A stretch of 32,927 nt of DNA from Dunaliella salina (taxonomy: Eukaryota > Chlorophyta > Chlorophyceae > Chlamydomonadales > Dunaliellaceae): NCBI GenBank assembly GCA_002284615.2, contig MU069521.1:262923-295849 (forward strand). Direction: 5' to 3'. Shown piece by piece: positions 1 through 10,550 of the stretch; the stretch's first letter is position 1; the number at the start of each line of letters is the position of its first letter. The notes below the pieces were generated by a model. That model was not told where the DNA came from and did not search any database. It worked only from the letters and a program-made list of their open reading frames with translations. The position numbers and the translations under genes were made by a program.

Positions 1-9
1 GTGTGTGTG
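1..9. repeat. (GT)n microsatellite at window edge
   Basis: The first nine bases are GT repeats. With the long (GT)n at the other end, this suggests the contig was broken at microsatellites. Confidence 0.6.
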
Positions 10-170
10 CTCCTGCGTCTAAATGCGCGCGGATGCAACATGAGAATGAAAAGTAGAGAGATCACATTTCAAAGTCGGATGTTTTGCGTCCATTTGTCTT
101 GTGAGCAAAACAGTGGGAACCCACACACTGCGCAGGTGTCCCTACCATTAGTGTTGAGCTGCTTCTTAAG

Positions 171-3100
171 CCACTCTGACTGCACCAAACTTTTATTGGA
201 GCATGGCGCAGACCCCAACAAGGCAGACGAGGTACAGTCTGAGGGTATAATTGTGCATCAAAAAGGGCAGTGTGAGCTACATCAAGTAAGTGAGAATGGA
301 GAATTGGCCAAGAGCTGTATTTTTTCCTCCAGAAGGCCAAGGCAGGGTGCTTTTTTCCCAAAAAGGCTGACTGCACGGAATGGGGATGGAGCTTTGAGCA
401 AATTTGGTAAACCTTTGCGGGTCAGTTTGTAGTTTTAGACTGGTCCAAGGTAAGGGGAGTGTTGATGCTCACATTCTTACCTAGCAGGATTTGTGGGGAG
501 CAACTGAAGCACCTTTGATACTACTTGATGCAGTTCCGAGGCCCTTCCTGGACACCAGGCCTTTATTTTCACTGTATTCACGCTTTATCTAAATAGATGG
601 TCTGGGATATTCAATTCATGAGGATTTGCCTGGCATAGGGTTGTGCTGCTCTTCAACTATTTGCTAAGCTGTACCTGATGTGAGTGAGAAGTGTGTTGTC
701 TGTTCGGAGTAGTGGGGTGAGAAATGGCCAAGATTGCATCAAAGCGGCTGGAAGTGCGCCCAGCTTGAATAGGAATCCTGAGCTTGAAGAGATTGGGGTG
801 TAAAACAGGATTAGAGACTTGCTCAGGGACGTGAATATCATGCTGGGCCAGACATTTTGAGTTGCCTACACCCTATGCACAAGGTCGAGCCCTTACGGGC
901 CTTCAATGCAGGAAGATCCAAATCGCATTCTGCTATCTCAAAATTGTGTTTGTTGGGTACCAAATTTCTCATGATGTGGCATCAGTAACCTGAGAGAGCA
1001 CGTATGTATACTCTCGAATTTTTTCAGTGACTCAACATCGCTGTCTAATAGTGAATTGTTGGAAAGTCTGTTGTAGAGAACTTGTCTTCACGTCTCAGTC
1101 CCCTTATAAAACTTTTGTGTCTGTAGTCCTTTTTGCTTACAAAGGTGCGGGAGGGGAGGCTCAGCTAGCCTCCTGGTTAAGGGCAATGCTCATCTGCAGC
1201 ATAGTAATGTGCTTTTATAGTTTTTATCTGTGATAATTATTTTGTTGTGGACATGGGTGGGAACGATGGCTTTGACCACAAGGAAAGGCGACCAAGAGGT
1301 GCTGTTCATGCTGTCAAGTGCAATCAAACATTATGTGCATAGTCTTCAAATTCCCTGGAGCCTCATATAAGGTGTACTGCACAGCTTGCATGAAGGCGCA
1401 GAGACCACAGGGCTGCAATACTGCAATGCTTCAGCTGGATTGCCCACTTGAGGGGAATCATTGAGGGAGTGATTTTTGGAGGATGGTGAAGGATTGGAGC
1501 TATGCCTAGCATTCAGCAAGCGTGCACAGGCGCTTGCTGCATGAGCAGCGTTTGTATGCATGCTTTTAAATACTACCGCACCGCTCTCTAAAAGCTGCTT
1601 TACCCGCTCGGGTGAAAGCCAGAAACAGAGTTGTTGGGGGTCTGGGGGGTTGTCCGCCATGCCCCTCCTATCCAAGACTCTCCATCTGCTGTTTCATTAC
1701 GCAGGAGCAGGTTGGAGGGATTCAACTAAATTATGTTGCCAGATGTGTTCTTCCTTGTTTTTTTCCTCACACCTAAGCAGGTTTAGCAACATCATTCCAG
1801 CAGAACGCACTTTCACCTAGGGACCAAAGTGTGCGTGCACAATGCTTGCTCTCGTGATCCCCTGTGTTATCCCCTTGGCATGCAGAGGTACCGGAATAGG
1901 GCCATTCATGCCATTTAAATTGCACTATCACTGTTTTCTGTGCATGCCTGCCTGCAGAATGGCGCATTTCCGCTGGCACTTGCTGTTGCAAGTCCTGGTT
2001 ATTCATCTTCTTCACTGAGGTGCGCTTTTCCTTCTCTCCCTTCCGTTCCCATTCCTCATTCAGTTAGTGTTCCGCTGGCACTTGATGTTGCAAGTCCTCT
2101 GTTTTCATCTTCTTCACTGAGGTGCGCTTTTCCTTCTCTCCCTTCCTTTCCCATTCCTAATTCAGTTAGTGTTCCGCTGGCACTTGCTGTTGCAAGTCCT
2201 CTTTATTCATCTTCTTCACTGAGGTGCGCTTTTCCTTCTCTCCCTTCCTTTCCCATTCCTCATTCAGTTAGTCTGGTTCACTGTTAGGCTGCATGCATTA
2301 ATCGCTTCACCTAATCAGCTCCTTGAGTTATGTGCAATGAATTGGAAAATGAAAGGTTGATGGCAAAATGGAAGTACATCTTGTCAAGTCTCACCTTTGT
2401 TTGATTGCTGGTTTAAGCACATGTATACAATATGTATGTACACTTGGCGCATGCATGAGCAGCATCAACAAGATTATCAAGAGCAGCATGATGTCTAGCA
2501 TGATGCCTCTTCCACTCTCTCGCCACCAGGGAGCGCTACGGGATTGTTGCCCTGCTGTTGGTCCACGGTGCAGACGTTAAGAAGAGCGGGCCGGTGTGTT
2601 TTTAATGCTCTGTTATCAGCAGTCTTAAAAAGTGGGAGAGATGCCGCTTTTGCTGTTTAACTTTCATGGTTGCTGGTTAAACCTCCTTCACAGCACAAAT
2701 TTCAAACCAACCGAGACGCTTGGCCTCAATTTATAGTTATGTTGGATGTATTGATCGTGCTGCAAGTTGCGTCCAAGCTCATGCCCATTCTGTGCTTGAT
2801 GTGCAACATTTGCTACCATGCAGTTGATGAAAACTTCTGAAGTATGATTCATAAACAAGACATTTATGGACCTTTCAGGTCGGACCTGAAAGTTCCCACT
2901 TGGTCTCTTTGTTATTTTAATTTGGTGGAGGGCACTCACAAGCTATTGCGCAGAAAGCAGCATTTCCCTTTTTCCGAATCAATGCAGGTAACATGTCTGT
3001 CCTGTTGGTGCTTTCTTCTTTTTTCCTTCTTCAGTCTACTAAGAAGAGGTTTCTGGCTGGATAGGATCGTGCAAGAGCAATCAATGCACACGGCCGAACG

Positions 3101-6018
3101 GCAAGCTAAATCTTTCTGCTGGAATTTGGTACTTCCAACCCTTTCCTTTCTGCAAGATCAATGGGAAAGAGCATCCCAATGACTCCCACTGATAGAGGGC
3201 ATCATCACACATAGTCTGTGTGACATAAAGCTGTTGGGTGTGCCCCTATAGCTATGCCACATTTTTTCATAGACTGTGCACTTACCGCACATCATTTGCC
3301 TGCAGCAAGGAGGCACTGCATTGCATGCAGCAGCACTGGGAAATCGACTTGAAATTGTGAAGATGCTGGTTGACAAGGACGCTGATGTCAATGCACAAGA
3401 CAAGGTAACTCTGGCTTTTGAAGCTCTTTGCGATGCGTTACGTGACTTTGAAACCATGTTCTTGATGAACGGTGTATCTTTTGCTTGTTGCTTTTGTTGG
3501 TGCTGCACGGATGCTTGCCCCACTTTGCCACTTGTGTATGTATTACCACCATTTTCACACTCTTTCCCCCCCTTTGTTGCAGATGGGTGTGACTCCTTTG
3601 GGGATTGCCAAGAGCAAAGGCTTTCATGAATGTGTGAAGATACTAGAGGGCCGCAAAAACGCTCGTCCAAGTGCTCAGGTGAGATGCTGGTAAAGGCTAC
3701 AAAGTGGGAAAGCTTGCCAATTCAATGCCACAATCACTAGCAATTCCTTAAGAGGGCTCTGGTTATGTGTGCAGCCTGCAACGGGCCTGAGCTAGCTGAC
3801 AAGATTTACAATACTTGTTGCTTCATTGTTTTCTTTCAAGCTCTGAGGGAAGCTGATGCTTAAAGAGGCAGCTTCATGTTTCCATGCCTGACAATGAGCC
3901 CCTTGCACCCTCTCTTTGTCCAATTTATTTCATATACTAATACCCCAAAAAGGTCTCACTGTATGCAAGCTGTAAGGCATGTTTGATAAACGCTCCGATG
4001 GGGCTAAAAGCACAACGCTGCTGTGCAGCATCCAATCATTCAAAGCTGATGATTCAAGGCACAACAATGCCACTGTGCCGCATTCAGTGATCTACCAACT
4101 GTACTGCCCCACAGGAATCTGCAGGGCGGTCAGACTTCAGGGAGCAGTGTCTGAGCGACCTCACAAGTAAGGTGTTTTATTTTTGTGTTTGCACATTCTT
4201 GTAATCACGAGGAAACAAAAGCGGTTTGTTCCCTTGGGTGCTCTTACTGCCCTGATGGTAAAGAAGAAAGCATGTGATAGTGTAGTGCTTTGTGGTAATA
4301 GTATTTGGCCATTTCTGGTCGATTTTGTTTTGTGATCAATGCACTCATTTAGTAAATGTAAATGTCATTTACAGGCTCTGGCACAGGTATGGCCAGTTGT
4401 GACAATGACATCCGCATTATCTGTGCCTTGATATTGTGCGGCTATCTGCGAGACATCGTTTCAATGATTTCCCTCATTTCTTTTGGTGCCATACCATGTA
4501 GGCATGTCTGTTAAGGAGCTGAAAGCAATGCTGCGCATGAACATTCTTGAATGCCCATCAGGGCTGGAGAAGCACGAGCTCGCAGATTACTTTCTGGAGC
4601 AAATAATGGTAGGTAAGTAGAACGTCCACATTTCTTGTTATTTTAGATGAGAGCAACGGTAATGCAGCTTGCCAATATCATGTGCATGGGAGTGTATGTT
4701 GCTCTCCCGTTACACTTTGTACATGTACAAAGTACGGTACAGTATGCCTTAACACACACACAAGCGTTTCAAGACTGCTGCTCAATTTAGGCAGATTGAA
4801 GGGGTGAATTTGGAGGTGATCCTGTGTGAGAAAGATGACAGAAGATCCACACAGAGGATTTTCATAGGATACTTCATGCACAAACTATCAAACACATGGG
4901 ATGCTCGAATACATCTATTTTGTCTGTGTCGATAAAAAAAACCATTTTTTTTTGCTGTTGCATCTGCGACCTAATCTGCGTGGCCATTTTGTTGATGCCA
5001 TTTCTGTCGTCTCTGAGAGTTATGTTGAAGCACCTTTGCCAAATGGTTGTGCTCAGGAGAAAACATTGGCCAAAGTGTGCGGCACAGATGATGGAGATGT
5101 TATAGTAACTGCCAGGCCCAGCTCATCCTCTGCATCCTCAGCAGCTGCTCGCCCTGGCCCATCCTCAGCTGCCAGTACAGCCAATGAATTGAGAATCAGC
5201 TCTTCCTCAGCAGCTGCTCGCCCTGGCCCATCCCCATCCTCAACATCAGCCCATGCAGCTAAAGGAACTGCTAGAACCAGCTCTTCCTCAGCAGCTGCTC
5301 AGCCTCTCTCACCTTCTGCATCCCCAGCAGCTGCTCGCCCTGGCCGATCCACATCCTCAACATCAGCCAAACAAGCCAATGATACTTCTAGAAGCAGCTC
5401 TTCCTCAGCAGCTGCTCAGCCTGGCCCATGCTCAGCAGTCAATGAAGCATTTCAGAAAATAGAAGACAGCAAAGGGGGACCTGATGAGGTGCAACACCCC
5501 TCCAATGCAGCAGCTCAACCACCTGGACCACGTCCTGCTGTTAAAGCATGCCTGTGGTGTGGAGCTACTGAGAAGCGTCTGAAGCGCTGCGGCGGGTGTG
5601 AGTATTTTTTCTTTTGTTGCATGATGCAAAGCTGTTGGACTGGATTCAATGGGTTGTGGAAATTTCCAGGTTTGGACTTTAATTTTGGGCGGACATTTTG
5701 ATAAGCCACTTTAACATGTCAACATCTCCATGCCCTGAGAGCTTGTTTGCTTTTTCCCAGACATCCAAAAAGACAGCAATTATGGTCCCTTATGGCTTGT
5801 GGGACCTATCTTTTGTTTCACAACTGCCCCCCTTTGTTTAGGAAAAGAGTCTTAGCTGTGCCAATGGTTAGGTGTCACTTATTTATGACCAACCTTTGTT
5901 TTGGTTATCCTTTCAACTGGACGCAGGTGAAACTGCCTGGCTGTGTGGGAAAGATTGTCAGCAGCAAGCGTGGCCAAGCCACCGTGCTGCGTGTAAAGAG
6001 GCCCAGAGACGTGCGTGA
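171..6018 (+). CDS. Ankyrin-repeat / MYND zinc-finger protein, 5' end outside window
   Basis: Spliced gene read from nine exons: 171-231, 1958-2019, 2530-2593, 3306-3404, 3583-3678, 4115-4166, 4502-4608, 5057-5597, 5927-6018. All introns are GT-AG, phases match at every junction, and about 390 residues are visible. Ankyrin repeats come first (TKLLLEHGADPNKADE; NGAFPLALAVAS...ERYGIVALLLVHGADV; GGTALHAAALGNRLEIVKML; MGVTPLGIAKSKGFHECVKI). A SAP-like helical segment follows (MSVKELKAMLRMNILE...GLEKHELADYFLEQIM), then a ~150-residue Ser/Ala/Pro linker, then a MYND finger. The finger has the complete set C-x2-C-x9-C-x2-C-x5-C-x3-C-x7-H-x3-C, split by the last intron (CLWC...CGGC | WLCGKDC...SHRAAC), and a TGA follows 7 codons later. 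MYND and ankyrin modules normally mediate protein-protein contacts; no catalytic domain is seen. The start lies upstream of the window. The donor at 4608 could instead be 4612 (GTAAGT), but that breaks phase with the acceptor at 5057. Only the exact acceptor of the linker exon is uncertain. Confidence 0.85.
232..1957 (+). other. Long first visible intron of the ankyrin-MYND gene
   Basis: This is 1,726 bases between two phase-0 exon ends that join into a perfect ankyrin repeat. I see no further exon, repeat or RNA gene in it. The short ORFs it contains look like chance. Confidence 0.6.
1970..2272 (+). repeat. 102-bp direct repeat x3 spanning an exon/intron boundary
   Basis: Three tandem units start at 1970, 2072 and 2174. 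Each holds the end of the ankyrin exon (CCGCTGGCACTTG..., encoding PLALAVAS), the splice donor CTGAG|GTGCGC (GT at 2020, 2122, 2224), a pyrimidine-rich stretch and CATTCAG. The period is 34 codons, so the frame stays open through all three. The first donor is in phase with the next exon at 2530, and so are the other two. Confidence 0.9.
5120..5434 (+). repeat. Coding tandem repeat (Ser/Ala/Pro linker)
   Basis: Imperfect units start at 5120, 5198, 5279 and 5396 (78, 81 and 117 bases apart, all multiples of three). Each opens with AGCTCWTCCTC and encodes SSSSAAA(R/Q)PGP-like text. It forms the flexible linker between the SAP-like segment and the MYND finger. The in-frame spacing supports the linker being translated. 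Confidence 0.8.
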
Positions 6019-6171
6019 GCTGAACACAGCCAGCAAAACTGCCAACAAAAAATATAGTGCTCACATTCCCTTGCGTTGATGGCCACACCTCTTAGGCCAA
6101 TAGTGTGTATAGTGCACCGATTTAATTCCGCGGCGCATGTCCAACTGAGGCAGCAATGTGGCCCCTGGCGG

Positions 6172-6756
6172 CTAAGCCGCTGCGTGCGCTCTCAGATACC
6201 CAGGCCTAGGGTGCCCAAAGTACTGAGCCACACACACTTCCCACAGGTTCCATGCAGCGTTGACGTCCCTGTGCAGTTGGTACGAAAGTTGTGTTTTCTT
6301 CACACGTTCGCGCCTTCTGCCATGAACCGCTGCATGGACCTCTCCCGCTCCTTCTTTCTCTCCACGCTCCTCTTCCTCTACATCCATAGCCCCTTCAACT
6401 CCTGCTTCTTGCTCTTCTTCTTCCCCCTCTGTCTCCATTCCAGCCCATGAGGTGGACCCTTGGGCAGACATATTTTCTTCCAGCTGCTGCCCAGAACCTC
6501 AATCCTCCTGAGATGTACCCTCCACCAGCTGCTGCTCACCACCCCCCTCAAGGGCACCCTCATGTTGCTGCTGCTCCACATCACCCCCCTCAGCCATACC
6601 CTCCTGCTGTTGCTCCTGCTGCACACCAACCCCCTCGGCCATACCCTCCTGCTGCTGCTGCCGCTCCAGGTGCTGCTTCTTACACTCTGGGCACTCCCGC
6701 AACCGCCGAGAAGGACGCGGGTGGTGAGACACAAAGTCTCTTACCGTGGGCTCCAC
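6172..6756 (-). pseudogene. Probable Fanzor/TnpB-like nuclease, C-terminal remnant
   Basis: Read on the minus strand, the segment ends in LHRDVNAAWNL (6247-6273 encodes HRDVNAAWN), then GHPRPGYLRA and a TAG at 6172-6174. The 'RDVNAAxN' box is the RuvC-III-type signature of TnpB and its eukaryotic relatives, the Fanzors. In many Fanzors a Pro/Arg-containing tail follows it. Upstream in the same frame is CPEC (6682-6693), resembling the zinc-ribbon half that normally sits about ten residues before RDVNAA. Here about 137 codons of Gln/Glu/Gly-rich low complexity and an in-frame stop (6499-6501) intervene, so an intron or an insertion is needed. The RuvC-I and RuvC-II regions are absent because a LINE tail begins at 6759. 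It is convergent with the MYND gene. Assignment rests on a short motif, so it is tentative. Confidence 0.42.
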
Positions 6757-6758
6757 AG

Positions 6759-6878
6759 TGATTGATTGATTGATTACTTGTCAATGGGCCTTCAGCCAAA
6801 ATGTTCGGCAGATCAGCCTGTGGCTATGCTACGCCAGCCAAAAAAAAAACAAAGCGCAAAATCTCATCAGCCTCATCA
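6759..6878 (-). mobile_element. LINE 3'-end fragment with (TGAT)4 tail
   Basis: (TGAT)4 at 6759-6774 is followed by CCTTCAGCCAAAATGTTCGG and ...CAGCCTGTGGC...ACGCCAGCC, the conserved 3' terminus of the minus-strand LINE family seen again at 7040, 8350, 11915, 11980, 12175 and 12260. It is 5'-truncated after about 100 bases and ends in an A-run. Confidence 0.65.
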
Positions 6879-7031
6879 TCCTCAAAGCAGGAATTTCGTA
6901 GGATCCATGCATGTTGGAGGTTGGAAGAGAGAAAAAGGGCCTTCTAATCCGAAAAGGCTTTGGCCCAAGAGGGCAGACCAGAGGATTAAAAATTGCTTGC
7001 GGCAACAGGAAACGGAGGAGAGCAGGCCATA

Positions 7032-8326
7032 GGTTAGGTTAGGTTAAAATGTCTTGGGGACCTTCAGCCAAGTCGTTCGGCCACTCAGTCTGTGACTGGT
7101 CTACGCCAGCCATAAACAAATCCATAAGCTCAGAAATACAATGAGGAAGTTTGTTGTTCTGCTGGGAAAGAAAATCAGAAACCATAGGAATGCTGACCTG
7201 TTGCACACAAGCTTCAGCTTGGGAGAAATGATCAATCCATTGAAACAGCTCAATGTACATATGCCGAATCTGGCCCGCCTCAGGACATGAACACTTGAGA
7301 AGCACATGAACTTCATTTTGATCCTCATGCAAGCTGCATCTATCACAAATAGGAGAAATCTGTTCACGGGACCAAATCGCACAGTCCGCACGCAAGGTGT
7401 GAATACGTAATCTGAAACGGCTGACATTACGCAATACATGTCTTGACAGGTTCAGGTATATGTGATGAGGGGTTCCCACAGGAGCACGCACACTTGAAGG
7501 AAAAGGCACACCAAAGAAAGCCTTGTAAATAGCCACAGAGTCGCGAGGCATTGGCAAGTGCAGAGCATGATCGTCATCAGTGTTCCAGACCTTACGCAAT
7601 CGCAACCTCAAATCATCAGCAAATTCTTGCAGCCTAAAAGGATCACCAGTTTGGAATGCTCGCACGTATTCATCACACTTGCTCAACCCTTGAAAACCAT
7701 CAAGCACTTGCGCAGTCCAGCAGTTTGGCGCTCTGGGATGTATTTGATAGTCAGCCTGAATCACCTTGCGGAGAGTGTTGCTGTTGCTGCTCAGCATGCT
7801 ATTATACATTTTTACCACGCCTCTAAACCAATTGAATTGCAGAGGCTCATGCCCACACTCTCGCAGAACTTCCCAGTTGGAAGTGGAGCGCTTCACCCCT
7901 AAAATGCACTTCAAAAAACCCAAGTGCCTGACCTGCAGATCACTTTTAAACACTGAATCCTGTTGCAAAAAAACAGTAGCCCAGACCTAGCTGTTATACA
8001 TAGCTGCCGGAACCAAGGTAAGGTAAGGTAAGGTTACATCGCTATATCCGCCTACGAGGGCAGCTGAGCGGAAACACAAACCTGGAACTAAACAAGTCTT
8101 CAAAAAATGCGCATAGAAATGTCAACTGTTGAGGAACATGCGCTCAAAGTACGTGCCGGAACCAAGTACGTCTTCCCAAGCCAGAGTGCGGCCCTCAGAC
8201 TACTATTTAACTCATAATCACGCACAAATTGGGAAATGCGACCAGAAGCAGCCATGACAGCACCAGCAACATGCTCAGAGGACTTCTCCATATTCAGCGT
8301 CTTGTGGAAAACCATACCTAGATACT
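7032..8326 (-). mobile_element. LINE A, 5'-truncated non-LTR retrotransposon
   Basis: The main minus-strand reading frame (7039-7968, 309 codons) encodes the post-RT part of a LINE protein: SDLQVRHLGFLKCILGVKR, RECGHEPLQFNWFR, SRFRLR, and the Cys/His knuckle CDRCSLHEDQNEVHVLLKC. The piece at 8168-8315 continues it upstream (MVFHKTLNMEKSSEHV..., ALWLGKTYLVPA). The 3' end is at 7032 with a (TTAGG)n-like tail. The element is flanked by a 13-base duplication AGAGCAGGCCATA (7019-7031 and 8327-8339); the same site is uninterrupted at 11889-11901. There is a stop in the joined frame and the RT domain is missing, so it is dead. Confidence 0.85.
8018..8153 (-). mobile_element. SINE-like 136-bp insertion, copy 1
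   Basis: It interrupts LINE A and is flanked by a 13-base duplication TGCCGGAACCAAG (8005-8017 and 8154-8166). It carries (GTAAG)n at one end, i.e. a (CTTAC)n tail in minus orientation. A second copy at 25239-25370 shares both ends (GGTTACATCG... to ...CAAAGTAC). No clear Pol III box A/B was seen, so it could also be a very short LINE 3' end. Confidence 0.65.
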
Positions 8327-8339
8327 AGAGCAGGCCATA

Positions 8340-8636
8340 ATGTTACGATGGCTACAATGTCTCGGGACCTTCAGTCAGAGTGTTTGGCTGATCAGTCTGT
8401 GACTGGTCTACTACGCCAGTCGAAAACAAATACTGAGCTTAAAAGCTTCTGATTGGAAATGTGATGAAAAAGTCTGTTGTTCTTCTGGAAAAGGAAATCG
8501 AAGACCAAGGTTGCGGTGACATGTTACACACAAGGTTCAATTTGAGAGAACTGGCTACTTGTTGAAAGAGTTCAGAACACTTCCTAACTTTTGCTTCTGC
8601 CAGCAAGTGGCAGGCACATGATAAGCAACCCCTACT
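8340..8636 (-). mobile_element. LINE 3'-terminal fragment (older layer, copy A)
   Basis: Minus-strand reading gives LLAEAKVRKCSELFQQVASS and then the degenerate C-terminus of the LINE A/B family, ending in the conserved 3' terminus near 8350-8420. It abuts a plus-strand LINE at about 8640. The same junction occurs at 13765, so this fragment predates both later insertions. Its site ACATGTTACACA (8519-8530) is the empty counterpart of the LINE B insertion. Confidence 0.7.
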
Positions 8637-8639
8637 CAG

Positions 8640-10061
8640 CACTCCTCAACGCTTACCCGCACTTTTGCTATAAGCTCGGGACCATTCCAAAAGATGAACT
8701 TAAAAATGACAAACCCCAATCCTGGGTCAGCCAGGAAACTGCCCTCCCCCAATATAACTGGGATTTACAAGTAAATGCAGTCTGGAATCCAGCTGCAAGA
8801 GTCCACCTGAACAACCAGAGCCATAACTGGCTTCGGAATCTAGCCAATGCCATCCAAGGAGCCAAGGGGCTTCCTCGTCATGTAAGAAACGACCCCATCC
8901 AAAATGCAAGGCATAAAGTGATGCCTGGATTAGGGAAGTGTGAAAAACTTCTTCTTGATACAAAACAGGTTTCTCGTGGTTTCCAAAGCTCCACCCCACA
9001 CAATATTGTCCAAACTCCCTGCCAGTCAAATTTCAGCCTCCAACTTAAAGTCACAGATTGGAAGTCTTGGGCCTACACACGTTCCACTCACATTTGCAAT
9101 AACAATAATACTCCCACTCTCATTTGCAATAACAATAATACTCCAACCAAGAGGATGTTGAAAACTGGCACAGCTGGACAACCCCACACCCCACAAAAGT
9201 TGTTTTTAACATGCTCGTTGCATTGGGTGGAACCAACCCGGAACAGATAGATTTAGGTTCAAATTATAGCCAAACTCTCAAGGATGTAGATATTATCTGT
9301 TCAGGGTGGGGGGCACCCTAGCAAATCAGCCACAGCATGCAGCATGAACCCTTTTTGGGCACCCAGCCCATAACTGACCAGACACTATTCTGAAATCCAG
9401 TTCTGGAAGATGCCCACTATGTGATGATATGGACCACATTGACCACATATTCCTCAGGTGTACAAACTCAACAATGAGCGGGACACACACCAATAGACAC
9501 CATGTAGCCCTAAGTCTTTGTGCAAAAGCCCTCAGTAAAGCTCGGCATGGCTCATCCCTTATTGGCATGGATGGCTGCAGTAACGAGAGATTCTTGGATC
9601 AGGGCTTATAGGTCCCTGAAAACATATCAAGAGCTATTTCAGACTGGGGTTTCCCTAATGGTATTTGCTACCCTGCCCAGCACGAAACCCGCCCTGATGC
9701 TATCTTTGTGCGCCCTCTTCCCTGCAGACAAATTCACCTTCATCCTTCCAAGATCCCTCCTCAAGACAGGGATATACATCTTGAACTAAATTTCTGTCCT
9801 GTTGAACTAAATTTCTGTCCTGACGCAAACCCCTTCATCATTCTTGAACGTGCAGTGACCCAACATTCTCACACCATAACCAGACTTACAACCCGCAACT
9901 CCAGAAATCCAAAGAGGAATAACAAAGTGAATTCATACATCATCCTAATTGGTGTGGCCGGTATCATTTACAATGAGGTTACTTGTTATGTTATAGTGGC
10001 TACATGGCTGGCTGACGCTGACGAGGAGGACCGGATGAGGGGTGAACTCCTTTACATGTGA
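8640..10061 (+). mobile_element. Plus-strand LINE fragment with zinc knuckle and nuclease-like tail
   Basis: The frame at 8591-9250 encodes the RT-RNase H connection (YPHFCYKLGTIPKDEL, WNPAARVHLNN, LKVTDWKSWAYT). It breaks exactly where the RNase H 'YTDGS' should begin, so that domain is deleted. Downstream, in other frames, are a zinc knuckle (CPLCDDMDHIDHIFLRC near 9417-9470) and, near 9690-9830, RPDAIFVRPLP followed by a duplicated LNFCP segment. The latter resembles the PD...ExK arrangement of restriction-like nucleases found at the C-terminus of some LINEs. Frameshifts and stops throughout mark a pseudogene. The 9300-10061 part appears to be a different subfamily from the 15000-15400 copy. 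Confidence 0.65.
9087..9152 (+). repeat. 33-bp direct repeat x2
   Basis: CTCATTTGCAATAACAATAA-containing units occur twice in tandem, exactly where the RNase H domain of the plus-strand LINE is lost. A second small duplication (AACTAAATTTCTGTCCTG, twice) lies at about 9782-9821. Confidence 0.75.
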
Positions 10062-10550
10062 ATATGATATTAATTTTAAGGGACAGAACTCAAGATCTCA
10101 GGCAAGGTTCACACATTCTCACAAAGATACTGTTCCAACTAATTTAGGTTTATAACAGTCTCTCCCCCTCTCCTCTGACTACGTCCTCGCAGACAAACAA
10201 AAAGATCAAGTGAGAAAATTCAAAAGAAACGAGTGAAGTCGCGCACGGTTCCATGTAGGCTAGAGAATGTGACTGTCTGCAATGTAGCAGTCTAGTTGCA
10301 TTATGGTTACTTTTATGCTACTGGACTGATATCTCAAGGAAGTCTTTGACTTTTGCACCATAACAGTTGCTCGATGCTGCTGGACTGATATCACAAGGGG
10401 GTCTTGGTGCTACAGTTTTTTCTAAATAGTGTATATAGTACACCATAGGTGGTGGAGGAGACTCACTGTTTTGGAACCAAAGTGTTTCCATGATTGATGT
10501 AGGGGGAGTGTCTCTGCCTACATAGTAGTTTCTTTTTCTTTTCTTTTTGG
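10062..10550. other. No gene seen
   Basis: AT-leaning spacer. It contains a diverged tandem duplication around 10315-10410 (CTGGACTGATATC occurs twice, about 62 bases apart). No coding or RNA signal is supported. Confidence 0.5.

Larger units (their letters stand above)
6879..9078. repeat. Composite repeat locus, copy A
   Basis: Apart from a later LINE insertion (7032-8326 plus one target duplication), this stretch is closely similar to 11749-14200. It holds a ~150-base block (6879-7031), a minus-strand LINE 3' fragment (8340-8636) and the start of a plus-strand LINE (about 8640-9078). Similarity starts at TCCTCAAAGCAGGA and stops in 'GGGCCTACACA'. The two loci descend from one arrangement. 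Confidence 0.75.

Noticed and set aside
1940..2287. Independent 115-codon gene
   Set aside because: It is the ankyrin exon followed by in-frame copies of the 102-bp repeat; the exon ends at a donor.
6447..6761. Plus-strand Pro/Ala/His-rich frame of 104 codons
   Set aside because: It is the complement of the Gln/Glu/Gly-rich minus-strand frame; low complexity makes both strands open. The minus strand carries the conserved RDVNAA motif.
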